From assembly GCA_014377395.1 (NCBI GenBank), contig JACMPS010000238.1, positions 1 through 9,111 on the forward strand: DNA of 9,111 nucleotides, written 5' to 3'. Source of the DNA: Chthonomonadaceae bacterium (lineage in GTDB: Bacteria > Armatimonadota > Chthonomonadetes > Chthonomonadales > Chthonomonadaceae). Shown here piece by piece: positions 1-7,153 of this stretch (the stretch's first letter is position 1; the number at the start of each line of letters is the position of its first letter). Under the pieces are notes generated by a model. It was given only the letters and a program-made list of their open reading frames with translations. It made no database searches and was not told the DNA's origin. A program made the translations under genes and the position numbers.

Positions 1-466
1 ACTGTACGCCGGTTTCTACCCAGGGGTGAAGATTGGGGGAAAGATGGTGCGTGTTTTGTTGACGCTCGATCAGTTCGGCGCGTGTTCTGTGCAGCTTGTC
101 ATGTCGCTCCTGCAAAAGCGATACTCGTTCCTGCGGAGGCAAAAAGTCGAGAAATGCCAGTGCAATGTCAATGTCGCGCTTTTCGACGGGTGCGGTTCGG
201 CAGGTTTCACGCAAAAAATGCAAAAAGACTCTCTCGCCCTTTTCGGTGATGCGATAGAGATGACGGGGACGATTGTTGTCCGATTGCTCCACACGATGCC
301 GCATGATCAATTCCTCGGTCTCCAGTTTGCCCAGTGCGTGATAAATCGAGCCTTCCTGAATATCCGCCCAATGGGGAAGTGCCCATAGTCGTGCAGTCTC
401 TTTGATTTCGTAGCCATGAGCATCTTTTCCGTAAAGAACTCCCAGCACAAAAAAGCGCACAGACAT
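1..466 (-). CDS. PadR-family transcriptional regulator (3' end cut by window edge)
   Basis: Reading leftward from ATG 466-464 gives 155 residues without a stop, so the gene continues past the left edge. The start MSVRFFVLGVLYGKDAHGYE and the downstream IQEGSIYHALGKLE and RPRHLYRITEKGE stretches (residues about 37-78) are the winged-helix signature of PadR: a recognition helix around EGSIYHALGKLE, then the beta wing. From about residue 95 a charged helical segment (DIALAFLDFLPPQERVSLLQERHDKL) matches the C-terminal dimerisation helices of PadR-s2/Vir-type proteins. A strong Shine-Dalgarno (AGGAG on the minus strand, positions 479-475) lies 8 nt before the ATG and fixes the start. PadR proteins are usually local repressors of efflux or stress genes and often regulate themselves. 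The gene diverges from trpD, but nothing shows that it controls trp. Family assignment is firm; ligand and targets are unknown. Confidence 0.9.
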   Translation of the reverse strand, partial: MSVRFFVLGVLYGKDAHGYEIKETARLWALPHWADIQEGSIYHALGKLETEELIMRHRVEQSDNNRPRHLYRITEKGERVFLHFLRETCRTAPVEKRDIDIALAFLDFLPPQERVSLLQERHDKLHRTRAELIERQQNTHHLSPNLHPWVETGVQ

Positions 467-490
467 GAACTTTTCTCCTTTTTGATACAT

Positions 491-518
491 TCAGGGAAGG
501 ATTATCCCCGCTCCCTGA
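491..518. promoter_or_regulatory. Inverted repeat in the divergent padR/trpD intergenic region, possible operator
   Basis: TCAGGGA (491-497) and TCCCTGA (512-518) form a perfect 7-bp inverted repeat with a 14-bp spacer. The spacer contains the small odd palindrome GGATTATCC (499-507). The site lies 25-52 bp upstream of the padR-type start codon, where an autoregulatory operator would be expected. It does not match the ATGT-N8-ACAT type of PadR box; only a single half-like ATGTAT (490-485, minus strand) is nearby. No convincing -35/-10 pair was found on either strand in 467-582. The rest of the gap towards trpD (511-563) is a pyrimidine-rich tract. Confidence 0.3.
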
Positions 519-582
519 TCTTGCTCGCTCCCCTACCCTCTTCTCGCACACTTCCTCCTCGCTGTAGGGTAAACTAAAGAGG

Positions 583-1665
583 ATGAGCAAAAGCGAGAGT
601 TACGGATGGATACACGATCTTGTTGATCGATTTGACCTCGAACCCGAATCGGCGGAACGAGTTGCGAGGGCATTATTACAAGGGGAGCTTACCCCCGTGC
701 AGAGTGCCGCCCTGCTTACCTCTCTCCGCATGAAGGGCGAAACCGTGTGGGAAGTCGCCGCGTTTGCCCGTGCGATGCGCTCTTCCGTGATTCCCGTCGT
801 CACGTCGCGCACTCCGCTTCTCGACACCTGTGGGACGGGCGGAAGCACTTTTAAGACGTTCAATGTTTCGACTTGCGTGGCACTTCTTCTCGCCTCTCAG
901 GGGATCGCCGTTGCCAAGCACGGCAACCGGGCGATGAGCGGAACCTGTGGATCTGCCGACGTTCTCGAAGCCCTGGGCGTCAATCTCGCGCTCTCGCCGG
1001 AACGAATTGGCAAAATCATTGACCGGGTAGGCATCGGATTTCTGTTTGCACAGGCGCATCATCCCGGCATGAAGCACATCGCCCCGGTTCGCAAAGAACT
1101 CGGCTTTCGAACGATTTTTAATCTGATGGGTCCCCTCAGCAATCCTGCCGGGGCAAACCTGCAACTCATGGGCGTTTACGAAAAGCGACTTTGTGCGCTC
1201 GCGGCGGGAGCCTTAAAGGAGTTGGGTTGCGAAAGAGCGTTAGTCGTGCATCACGCGCAGGGAGCCGACGAAATTCTTACATTTGGCATCACTTACTGCT
1301 CTGAACTGAAGGACGGTGTTGTCACGGAGCGTCTTCTCACCCCCGCCGATTTCGGATTAAAAGAGTGGCAACTCCCCGATCCAAATCATCTGAGAGCCAC
1401 CGACACCCTCTCAGAAAGTGCAGAAGTTGTCGAGCGTGTGCTTTCCGGGCTTGAGAAACTGCCGCAAGACACGGCGCGTCTCGATCTGGTTTCGGTTAAT
1501 GCAGGGGCGGCGTTCACCCTGACCGGACACGCCGCCACACTCGCGGAAGGCTACGAAATGGCACGAGCCGCCTTAAAATCAGGGGCGGGACGGGAGAAGT
1601 TAGCCGAACTCGTTTTTGCGACAAATGAAAAAGACACTCTCTCTTCGACGGAAAACACATCATGA
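583..1665 (+). CDS. trpD: Anthranilate phosphoribosyltransferase (TrpD)
   Basis: This cytoplasmic enzyme transfers phosphoribose from PRPP to anthranilate, the second committed step of tryptophan synthesis. At 360 residues it is slightly longer than the usual 330-350. All landmark motifs are present: the PRPP loop CGTGGSTFKTFNVST (about residues 83-97), KHGNR (112-116), GSADVLEALGV (123-133), the anthranilate/PRPP segment HPGMKHIAPVRKELGFRTIFN (160-180), GPLSNPAG (183-190) and the metal-binding DE pair (229-230). The alpha-helical N-terminus includes LLQGELTPVQSAALL, typical of nucleoside phosphorylase class III folds. The start ATG is abutted directly by AAAGAGG (576-582), too close for a normal Shine-Dalgarno; an AGGG at 566-569 lies 13 nt away. 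An in-frame stop at 565-567 excludes an upstream start. The end overlaps trpC by 4 bp. No attenuator or T-box fits in the short leader. Confidence 0.96.
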   Translation: MSKSESYGWIHDLVDRFDLEPESAERVARALLQGELTPVQSAALLTSLRMKGETVWEVAAFARAMRSSVIPVVTSRTPLLDTCGTGGSTFKTFNVSTCVALLLASQGIAVAKHGNRAMSGTCGSADVLEALGVNLALSPERIGKIIDRVGIGFLFAQAHHPGMKHIAPVRKELGFRTIFNLMGPLSNPAGANLQLMGVYEKRLCALAAGALKELGCERALVVHHAQGADEILTFGITYCSELKDGVVTERLLTPADFGLKEWQLPDPNHLRATDTLSESAEVVERVLSGLEKLPQDTARLDLVSVNAGAAFTLTGHAATLAEGYEMARAALKSGAGREKLAELVFATNEKDTLSSTENTS

Positions 1666-2447
1666 GCATCCTTTCCGAAATTTTAGCCACAACAAAAACC
1701 GAAGTGGATTTCCGCAAATCTCGTCTCAAGGCGAGTGAGTTAAAGGCGCGGATCGCCGACGCCGCTCCGACACGCGGGTTTCTCAATGCTCTTAAAAGTG
1801 TGGAGGGAATTGGGATGATCGCCGAAGTCAAAAAAGCGTCTCCCTCGAAGGGCATTATTCGAGCGGACTTCGACCCTGTTGAAATTGCAAGGGAGTATGA
1901 GGAGAACGGGGCAACCTGTCTTTCCGTGTTGACCGATGAGCCGTACTTTGGGGGCAAACTAGACTACCTGGTGCAGATTCGGCATACAGTTTCGATCCCG
2001 CTTTTACGCAAGGATTTTATGGTGGATGAGTGGCAAATTCTGGAGAGCCGCGCTTCGGGAGCTGATGCGATTCTGCTGATCGTTGCTGCATTGACCGAAA
2101 TACAATTAAGAGATTACAGGAGTCTCGCCAATTCACTTGGAATGACAGCACTTGTTGAAGTCCACGATAAAGCGGAAATGGAAATGGCTCTGTCATCGGG
2201 AGCCGCCCTGATCGGCATCAACAACCGTGATTTGCACACCTTTCGTACGACACTGGAAACCACGCTTGAACTGGTGAAAGCGTTCCCACCGACCTCCGAG
2301 AAACTCTATGTGAGTGAAAGCGGGATCAATCGGCGGCAGGATGTTCAGACTCTGGAGGCGGCAGGCGTCGGGGCGGTCTTGGTGGGAGAAGCCATGATGC
2401 GCGAGAAGGACATCGGGGCGAAACTCCATGAACTTCTCGGACGGTAA
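1662..2447 (+). CDS. trpC: Indole-3-glycerol phosphate synthase (TrpC)
   Basis: A single-domain TIM barrel of 261 residues, the usual size for a stand-alone enzyme, so it is not fused to TrpF. It closes and decarboxylates CdRP to indole-3-glycerol phosphate in the cytoplasm. Active-site residues can be read in order by comparison with the archaeal enzyme: Glu55 and Lys57 in IAEVKKASPSKG, Lys117 in LLRKDFMVDEWQI, Glu166 in ALVEVH, Asn187 and Arg189 in IGINNRDL, Ser220 in SESGI, and the phosphate-binding AVLVGEAMM (238-246). The ATG overlaps the trpD stop as ATGA, implying translational coupling; no good independent Shine-Dalgarno is visible. TrpF, which makes its substrate, is not encoded nearby, so the pathway genes are scattered at least here. 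All catalytic residues are intact. Confidence 0.97.
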   Translation: MSILSEILATTKTEVDFRKSRLKASELKARIADAAPTRGFLNALKSVEGIGMIAEVKKASPSKGIIRADFDPVEIAREYEENGATCLSVLTDEPYFGGKLDYLVQIRHTVSIPLLRKDFMVDEWQILESRASGADAILLIVAALTEIQLRDYRSLANSLGMTALVEVHDKAEMEMALSSGAALIGINNRDLHTFRTTLETTLELVKAFPPTSEKLYVSESGINRRQDVQTLEAAGVGAVLVGEAMMREKDIGAKLHELLGR

Positions 2448-2547
2448 TGGGCTGTGGCATAAGATTGACAGGCGAAAAGCCAAACGAAGAGAGAGTCGGG
2501 AATCTAAGTGAAAGACAAACAGAGAGAGCGGAGAAACAGGCTTTTTT

Positions 2548-3264
2548 ATGCCGTATAGCGCACCTGCGGACAACATCGTAGGCGAAATTGTGCGGGCGAC
2601 CACGATTGAGTTTGTGGCGCACTGCCCGGACAAGTATCTTTATGACCCTCCGCGTTTCGGGGCGTTCGTAAAGACGCCGCATACGCTCGTCTCGCCCTCA
2701 GCCTCGCCTGAAACGCAAACTGAGATGCAAGAGGAAGAAGACCCCTTTGCAGAGGCTGTTCCCGTTCGCGCTCGTCTTTCGGAAGGTGACGCCGAAGGCA
2801 CAATTTACGCCGTTGTGTGTTATGCCGAAACGTTGTCGGCGGAACCCGGACGCAATCCTTCTCCCTTTGGAATGTTGGCGGATACGCTTGCAAAAGAACA
2901 CCCGCAACTCCCGGAACTACTTTCCACCGAGTTTTCGGCACTTCATCTTGGCTTTGCACAAAAGGGACGCTTTCGCCCGTACCTCCCTCCCAAGCCCGCT
3001 CGCCTTCATGCGTTCGTCTCCTACTGCACCCGCGAGGAGATTATTGCAATTACGGAAACGCCGGACTACTTGCGTACCCTGCTCAACTTCACCGCGACGG
3101 CGGGTTCCGACGAACTGATTGCCGCTTCCGTCCGTGCCGCGTTCGAGGCGCGTGAAAACGATTTCGAGTATCTGGTGTCTTCCGGCAAGCAACTTGCGTC
3201 GTTGCTGAGGGATAGCCCGGATCGCCTTTCCGCCCTGTTGCGTAAACTCGATCCTGAAGGATAG
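2548..3264 (+). CDS. HAS-barrel domain protein of unknown function
   Basis: The protein has 238 residues, with no signal peptide or membrane segment. The N-terminus (IVGEIVRATTIEFVAHC, then YDPPRFGAFVKT, residues 10-43, and GTIYAVVCYAE, 84-94) has the beta-strand pattern of the HAS (HerA/ATP-synthase) barrel, a small beta domain named from the N-termini of HerA helicases and F/V-type ATPase subunits. An acidic low-complexity insert (about 50-83, with QEEEDPFAEA) interrupts it. The C-terminal half (about 118-235: HPQLPELLSTEFSALHLGF, LPPKPARLHAFV, the helix SDELIAASVRAAFEA, and a leucine-rich end) resembles a conserved hypothetical I associate with cyanobacteria and other phyla. No ATPase domain follows, so this is a free-standing barrel. 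AGG at 2538-2540, 7 nt before the ATG, supports the start. It sits 100 bp after trpC with no terminator seen, so it may be co-transcribed. The role is unknown. Confidence 0.7.
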   Translation: MPYSAPADNIVGEIVRATTIEFVAHCPDKYLYDPPRFGAFVKTPHTLVSPSASPETQTEMQEEEDPFAEAVPVRARLSEGDAEGTIYAVVCYAETLSAEPGRNPSPFGMLADTLAKEHPQLPELLSTEFSALHLGFAQKGRFRPYLPPKPARLHAFVSYCTREEIIAITETPDYLRTLLNFTATAGSDELIAASVRAAFEARENDFEYLVSSGKQLASLLRDSPDRLSALLRKLDPEG

Positions 3265-3346
3265 AGAAAAGTGTTGAGATGAGGACTTCCTCTCGCTCTG
3301 ACTTTTCCTAATCACTAACGCTTAATCTCTCTTTTCGTAAGAGTAT

Positions 3347-3470
3347 GTTGAAAAAGTAAAGTTGGTATGTCTTCCGCAGGACTGAAATCCGCGCCCCGTT
3401 TCGCCCTGGATTGGACAAAAATCGGACACTAGCCTCGTCAGATTTCGCCCTGAGCAAAGACTTTTTCAAC
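3347..3470. repeat. MITE-like element with 11-bp terminal inverted repeats
   Basis: GTTGAAAAAGT (3347-3357) and ACTTTTTCAAC (3460-3470) are perfect reverse complements bounding a 124-bp non-coding segment in the gap between the HAS-barrel and HEAT-repeat genes. GTTGAAAAAGT-type ends recall the termini of several DDE-transposase insertion sequence families, so a small non-autonomous derivative is plausible. No target-site duplication is obvious (flanks AGTAT and TCCTT). Inside, TTTCGCCCTG occurs twice (3399-3408 and 3443-3452). The other bases of 3265-3346 hold no gene. The right end lies 21 bp before the next start codon and just before its GAGG ribosome-binding site (3478-3481), so the element may alter expression of that gene. 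The 102-nt loop makes a simple terminator hairpin unlikely. Confidence 0.45.
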
Positions 3471-3491
3471 TCCTTCTGAGGTAACTGACTG

Positions 3492-4205
3492 ATGAATGTT
3501 CGCCGCCTCCGTAGCCTGATCGCGTCACTGAAGGAGGGTCAGACCTCTCTTCTCTGGAATGTGGCGCGTGAACTGGCACTTATGGGTAGCGACGCAAAAG
3601 AAGCCATTCCTGCATTATCGGCTTTGCTGACGCATGAAGACCCGAATAGTCGGCTGTGGGCAAAGTTCGCACTGACGAAGATTACCGGAGAGACAAGCGC
3701 AACTCTTCCCTACTTTCTGGCAGCCCTGCGCGACAATAAAATGTATTACCCCGGTATGGTTTCAACGGCAGTCGCCGGGTTTGGAGAGGAGGCGGTTGCG
3801 GCTCTTCCTCTTCTGATTGAACTTTTAGGGGATGCGGAGGCGGACAATCGGTGGAGCAGTGCCTGGGCAATCGGAGCAATGGGCGATGCCGGGAAAGAGG
3901 CAGTCCCTGCCTTGATGACAGCCCTGCGCGACCCGGACGAGAAAACCCGGTGGTACTCGGCTTATGCTTTGAGCGAGATGAGTGGGGACACAATCAGTCT
4001 CGCAGTGGACGCCCTGATTTTTGCAGTGGAACACGATTTTGATGAGGACGTGCGTGGTTATGCAACACGGGCTTTGGGTAAGTCAGGCGAAGCACGGGCG
4101 GTGTCCGCTCTTCTCTCACTCAAAGAAGAGCAGAAGGAGAAACAAAATGATTTCTTGCGGCTTGAGGCGGAGACGGCGTTAAAGCGAATTTCTTCTAAAA
4201 TTTGA
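3492..4205 (+). CDS. HEAT/PBS-lyase-type repeat protein
   Basis: A 237-residue protein built almost wholly of about 30-residue helical repeats. Recurring cores are WNVARELALMGSDAKEAIPALSALL (22-46), LWAKFALTKITG (55-66), AVAGFGEEAVAALPLLIELL (93-112), RWSSAWAIGAMGDAGKEAVP (120-139), RWYSAYALSEMSGDTISLAV (153-172) and RGYATRALGKSGEARAVSAL (188-207). Five to seven such units form a solenoid, usually a protein-protein interaction scaffold. There is no signal peptide or transmembrane segment, and no catalytic motif. The PBS-lyase-type repeat is shared with phycobilisome lyases, but nothing suggests bilin chemistry. GAGG at 3478-3481, 10 nt before the ATG, supports the start. It lies 21 bp downstream of the inverted-repeat element and 212 bp upstream of the histidine kinase, on the same strand. 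Partner unknown; an adaptor role for the kinase is only a guess. Confidence 0.85.
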   Translation: MNVRRLRSLIASLKEGQTSLLWNVARELALMGSDAKEAIPALSALLTHEDPNSRLWAKFALTKITGETSATLPYFLAALRDNKMYYPGMVSTAVAGFGEEAVAALPLLIELLGDAEADNRWSSAWAIGAMGDAGKEAVPALMTALRDPDEKTRWYSAYALSEMSGDTISLAVDALIFAVEHDFDEDVRGYATRALGKSGEARAVSALLSLKEEQKEKQNDFLRLEAETALKRISSKI

Positions 4206-4417
4206 TTTTCGGACGCAGGAATTACAATAGCATTAGTCTAAATAAAGGATGGTCATTTCCTACCGTTGTCACTCCGACTTTTATTTCTCTCACGGATTCG
4301 CTGTCACAAACGGCGTCTCCCATTCGTTTCTCTTCCTATATCCCGTTCACTCGTGACTGAATTGTTATCGCCTCTCTCTACTTGATTATCTCAAGCCCAC
4401 CCACGAAAGAGAAGACC
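4206..4417 (+). other. Non-coding gap upstream of the histidine kinase gene
   Basis: These 212 bp hold no supportable gene and no -24/-12 promoter. The best sigma-70-like pair is TTGATT (4202-4207) and TACAAT (4223-4228), with a short 15-bp spacer and the -35 box overlapping the end of the HEAT gene, so it is weak. From about 4251 to 4400 the + strand is strongly pyrimidine-rich. AAAGAGAAG at 4406-4414 is the probable ribosome-binding site of the kinase. No GC-rich terminator for the HEAT gene is visible. Confidence 0.4.
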
Positions 4418-7054
4418 ATGACCCCTGATGATAAGCAAATCTTCCCCTCTGATCTTCACCCCCCTGAAAACAACTTGATCTATGAAACAATGGGGCAACT
4501 TCTGCGTCTTGCGGAAGCGACCTCAAACCCTGCCGACTGGCTCACACGCATCTTTCCTCTTCTGGAAAGCGGCTTTGGAGTCAGTGCCATGATGCTGGAA
4601 ATCACGGAGGGTCCCGCTCTGCGTTGTCTGCCGTTTGGACAGCCCACCCTTCTGGCAGTGGAGGACAGTTCGCTTTGGAAACGGGTTCGGCTTCGTGTCA
4701 CTCATGCTTCCGCCCCCCTTGCCAATCTGGTTTTGATTCAACCGACCACGACAGAATTGCCCTCTCGGATCGCTCATTTTCTGAGTCACCAACTGGGGCA
4801 GATGCTGGCACTGGAAAAGATGCAACGGCAAATCGCCGAAGCCGAAGATCGTTCTCACCTGAGAATCCGCGAACTTGCCACGCTCTATGAGATTGGGCAA
4901 GCGGTAGATCAAATTGATACCGCCCATCTGATGCAAATGATCGTCGAGCGCACGGCGCACCTCATGGACGCTCAGGCTTGCTCCTTGATGCTACAAGACG
5001 CTGAAACAAAGGCACTGCGCGTCGTGGCGTCTCATGGTTTGCCCGATATTGCTCTGACGCAGGAAAAACCGATTGGAGACGGCTACGCAAGACAGGTTTC
5101 GGACACGGAACAGCCGCTCGTTCTCAAGGGAGATATGCGCCAAAGTCGAAGGGACGAAGTGGAGCCTCATTCTGAAATCGCCTGCTCTATGCTTGTCCCG
5201 ATGAAGGACAGAGAGGGCGGTGTTCTAGGGGTGCTTGCGATCCGAAGGCACCAACCCGCCACCGATTTCAGCCCGGAAGACCTCCGCCTTTTTTCCGTGT
5301 TTGCGTCTCAGGCTGCCCTCGCGATTACGAATGTCCGCCTTTACTCCGACCTCGAAAGTCGCGCCTCGGAACTCACGAAACTTTCCAGCCTTTCTCGCTC
5401 ACTCATCTCAACGATTGAGCGCGACCCGCTTCTGGAACGCATCGCAGATGACCTCTGTTCAATCGTCGGATTTTCGCGGTGTTGCCTTTTTATTCGGGAC
5501 GGTCTTCGTTCCTCGACTTTCACTCCCCGCGCCCTTCGAGGCTACCCCGAAGCCATTGGGCGTACCCCTGTCAAGCAGGGAGAGGGAGCGATTGGAGCCG
5601 TTGCCCGACGCAAAGCGGGAGTGCTTTTCGATGCAAAAACGCCTGTTGCGGAGGAAGAGGAGCGTGAGCGTTCTTATCGTCAGTTGCGAGGACTTGCTCG
5701 TTCGCTCGGCACAAACACCTTTATTGCCCTGCCGTTGCTGAATGGGCTGAATGAGTGTCTCGGCGTGGTGGTTGCCGACAATAAGGGGCATCGCGGAAGA
5801 CGTGAACCGATCACAAAAGAGCAACAGCGTTTACTTGCGACCTTTATTGATCAAGCTGCAATCGCCATCGAACACGCCTACCTTTATGTTGAGGCACAGG
5901 AGAACAGTCGGAACATTCTCAAGTTGCGAAATTACACGGAAAGCGTCTTGCAGTCGAGTCTCGCCGGAATTATCTCGACGGATGCACGGGGCATGATCGC
6001 CCGTTGGAACCGTGCAGCGGAAACCACTCTCGAACGTGAAGCCTCAAGGTTCCGTGATAAGCCTCTGCTGACTTTGCTGTCGGAACTGAGATTAACCGAG
6101 TCGGAAGAGCATCTTTTGTCGGAAGCGATTGGGCGGGTCATTGAGACGGGAGAGCCGTTTCATCAGCCAAAATTCAGTCTTCACCCGCAGGGACGCGACT
6201 CGCTGACTCTGAATCTCATGCTTTCGCGTTTGCCGGATCAGTCCGGTGTCGTGCTTATTTTCGAGGACGTGACGCAGGAAAATCGCCTTGAGGCGAAAGT
6301 CAAGGAGATGCACCGTCTTGCCGACATCGGTCAACTGGCGGCGCGAATGGCGCATGAGGTGAGGAATACGCTGTCGCCAATCAAAGGTGCGGCGCAACTG
6401 ATGCACTCCGACTATGAAGCGCAGGACGCTTCCACCGAGTGGCCCGACATCATTCTTTCCGAAGTGGAAACGTTAAGCCGTCTTACCTCTGAAATGCTTG
6501 ACTTCGCCCGTCCGATTCCGCTTGATGTGCGTTCGATTTCGGTAGCGAGTTGGTTACAGGGCGCGGTTCAGAGTCTGACGGTTTTTCTGGAGGAGCATCG
6601 GGTGAATGTTCACTGGGAACTCGCCGATAATCTCCCTGATATTCATGCCGACCCGGTTCAGTTGGGGCAAATCGTGCGTAATCTCGTGATGAACGCAGGA
6701 CAAGCCCTCCCTGTTGGCGGAGACCTGACGATTTCCGCAACCTATGATGAGCAACGCATGGCTTTGTCGCTCGGCTTTACCGATAATGGAATCGGGATAC
6801 CGGAGGAAGAGCGAGAGCGTATTTTCCGCCCCTTTGTCACCACGCGCACAAAGGGAACCGGGCTGGGACTTCCTATTGTTCAGAAAATTGTTCATCAGCA
6901 TGGGGGCGATGTTCAAGTGATCTCTGAAGTAGGAGTAGGAACGACGTTTTTTGTGGCGTTGCCCCTGCATCCGCCTTACGATATGGCAAGGGCATTACTT
7001 GAAGAGCCGCCCGTCATCAGTCGTCAGGCAGTGGGTAGCCTTCCCGACAATTAG
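4418..7054 (+). CDS. Soluble GAF-GAF-PAS NtrB-like sensor histidine kinase
   Basis: Starting at ATG 4418 the protein has 878 residues. An in-frame TTG at 4382 is the alternative, but ATG follows the purine-rich AAAGAGAAG. Order: a weak GAF-like region (about 25-140), a coiled-coil linker, GAF 1 (about 154-306, ending FSVFASQAALAITNVRLYSDL), GAF 2 (about 322-486, ending ATFIDQAAIAIEHAYLYVEA), PAS (about 503-620, SVLQSSLAGIISTDARGMIA), then the HisKA/HATPase_c core. The phosphorylated His is His646 in ARMAHEVRNTLSPIKGAAQLM minus its flanks; N-box Asn755/Asn759 (RNLVMNAGQAL), G1 DNGIGI (789-794), F-box FRPFVTT (803-809) and G2 GTGLGL (813-818) are all intact. There is no transmembrane helix or HAMP, so it should sense cytoplasmic signals; GAF ligands cannot be read. 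It precedes the sigma-54 activator by 99 bp and is almost certainly its cognate kinase. Confidence 0.93.
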   Translation: MTPDDKQIFPSDLHPPENNLIYETMGQLLRLAEATSNPADWLTRIFPLLESGFGVSAMMLEITEGPALRCLPFGQPTLLAVEDSSLWKRVRLRVTHASAPLANLVLIQPTTTELPSRIAHFLSHQLGQMLALEKMQRQIAEAEDRSHLRIRELATLYEIGQAVDQIDTAHLMQMIVERTAHLMDAQACSLMLQDAETKALRVVASHGLPDIALTQEKPIGDGYARQVSDTEQPLVLKGDMRQSRRDEVEPHSEIACSMLVPMKDREGGVLGVLAIRRHQPATDFSPEDLRLFSVFASQAALAITNVRLYSDLESRASELTKLSSLSRSLISTIERDPLLERIADDLCSIVGFSRCCLFIRDGLRSSTFTPRALRGYPEAIGRTPVKQGEGAIGAVARRKAGVLFDAKTPVAEEEERERSYRQLRGLARSLGTNTFIALPLLNGLNECLGVVVADNKGHRGRREPITKEQQRLLATFIDQAAIAIEHAYLYVEAQENSRNILKLRNYTESVLQSSLAGIISTDARGMIARWNRAAETTLEREASRFRDKPLLTLLSELRLTESEEHLLSEAIGRVIETGEPFHQPKFSLHPQGRDSLTLNLMLSRLPDQSGVVLIFEDVTQENRLEAKVKEMHRLADIGQLAARMAHEVRNTLSPIKGAAQLMHSDYEAQDASTEWPDIILSEVETLSRLTSEMLDFARPIPLDVRSISVASWLQGAVQSLTVFLEEHRVNVHWELADNLPDIHADPVQLGQIVRNLVMNAGQALPVGGDLTISATYDEQRMALSLGFTDNGIGIPEEERERIFRPFVTTRTKGTGLGLPIVQKIVHQHGGDVQVISEVGVGTTFFVALPLHPPYDMARALLEEPPVISRQAVGSLPDN

Positions 7055-7118
7055 TCATCATTGATAGATATTTATTTATATTAGCCCTCAGTGGCATTCT
7101 TTCCAACGATTTTATCGC

Positions 7119-7134
7119 GTCTGCAAAGGCAGAC
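7119..7134 (+). other. Perfect hairpin in the kinase-activator intergenic leader
   Basis: GTCTGC (7119-7124), loop AAAG, and GCAGAC (7129-7134) form a perfect 6-bp stem in the 99-bp gap between the kinase stop and the activator ATG at 7154. No U-run follows (CTTCCCC instead), so it is not an intrinsic terminator. It could be an mRNA processing or stability element, or affect initiation 19 nt downstream. The gap also has an AT-rich patch (7055-7083) with only poor promoter matches (CCGACA 7043-7048, GATATT 7067-7072). Confidence 0.35.
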
Positions 7135-7153
7135 CTTCCCCTATCAAACTCTT

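Noticed and set aside
26..388. 120-codon + strand open frame at the left edge
   Set aside because: It is the antisense shadow of the PadR gene, which has a clear family signature and a strong ribosome-binding site.
207..590. 127-codon minus-strand open frame spanning the padR/trpD gap
   Set aside because: It runs through the divergent non-coding region and is out of frame with PadR; the translation resembles no family.
2456..2470. TGGCATAAGATTGAC as a sigma-54 promoter, or its TTGACA (2465-2470) as a sigma-70 -35 box, before the HAS-barrel gene
   Set aside because: The -12 element has GA where GC is essential, and no -10 hexamer lies 16-18 bp after TTGACA.
3247..3266. Hairpin CTC-ATCC/GGAT-GAG at the end of the HAS-barrel gene as a terminator
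   Set aside because: Only 4+3 base pairs with a mismatch, overlapping the stop codon, and followed by A residues, not T residues.
3899..3951. Near-repeated DNA in the HEAT gene as a nucleotide-level tandem repeat
   Set aside because: Similarity is at protein level (HEAT units); short shared words such as CAGCCCTGCGCGAC reflect repeat codons, not a recent DNA duplication.
4197..4209. AAAAT-TTG-ATTTT at the end of the HEAT gene as a terminator
   Set aside because: Stem is A/T only with a 3-nt loop and no GC-rich part; too weak.
4202..4228. TTGATT/TACAAT as a sigma-70 promoter for the kinase
   Set aside because: The 15-bp spacer is short and the leader would be about 180 nt; kept only as a remark on the gap.
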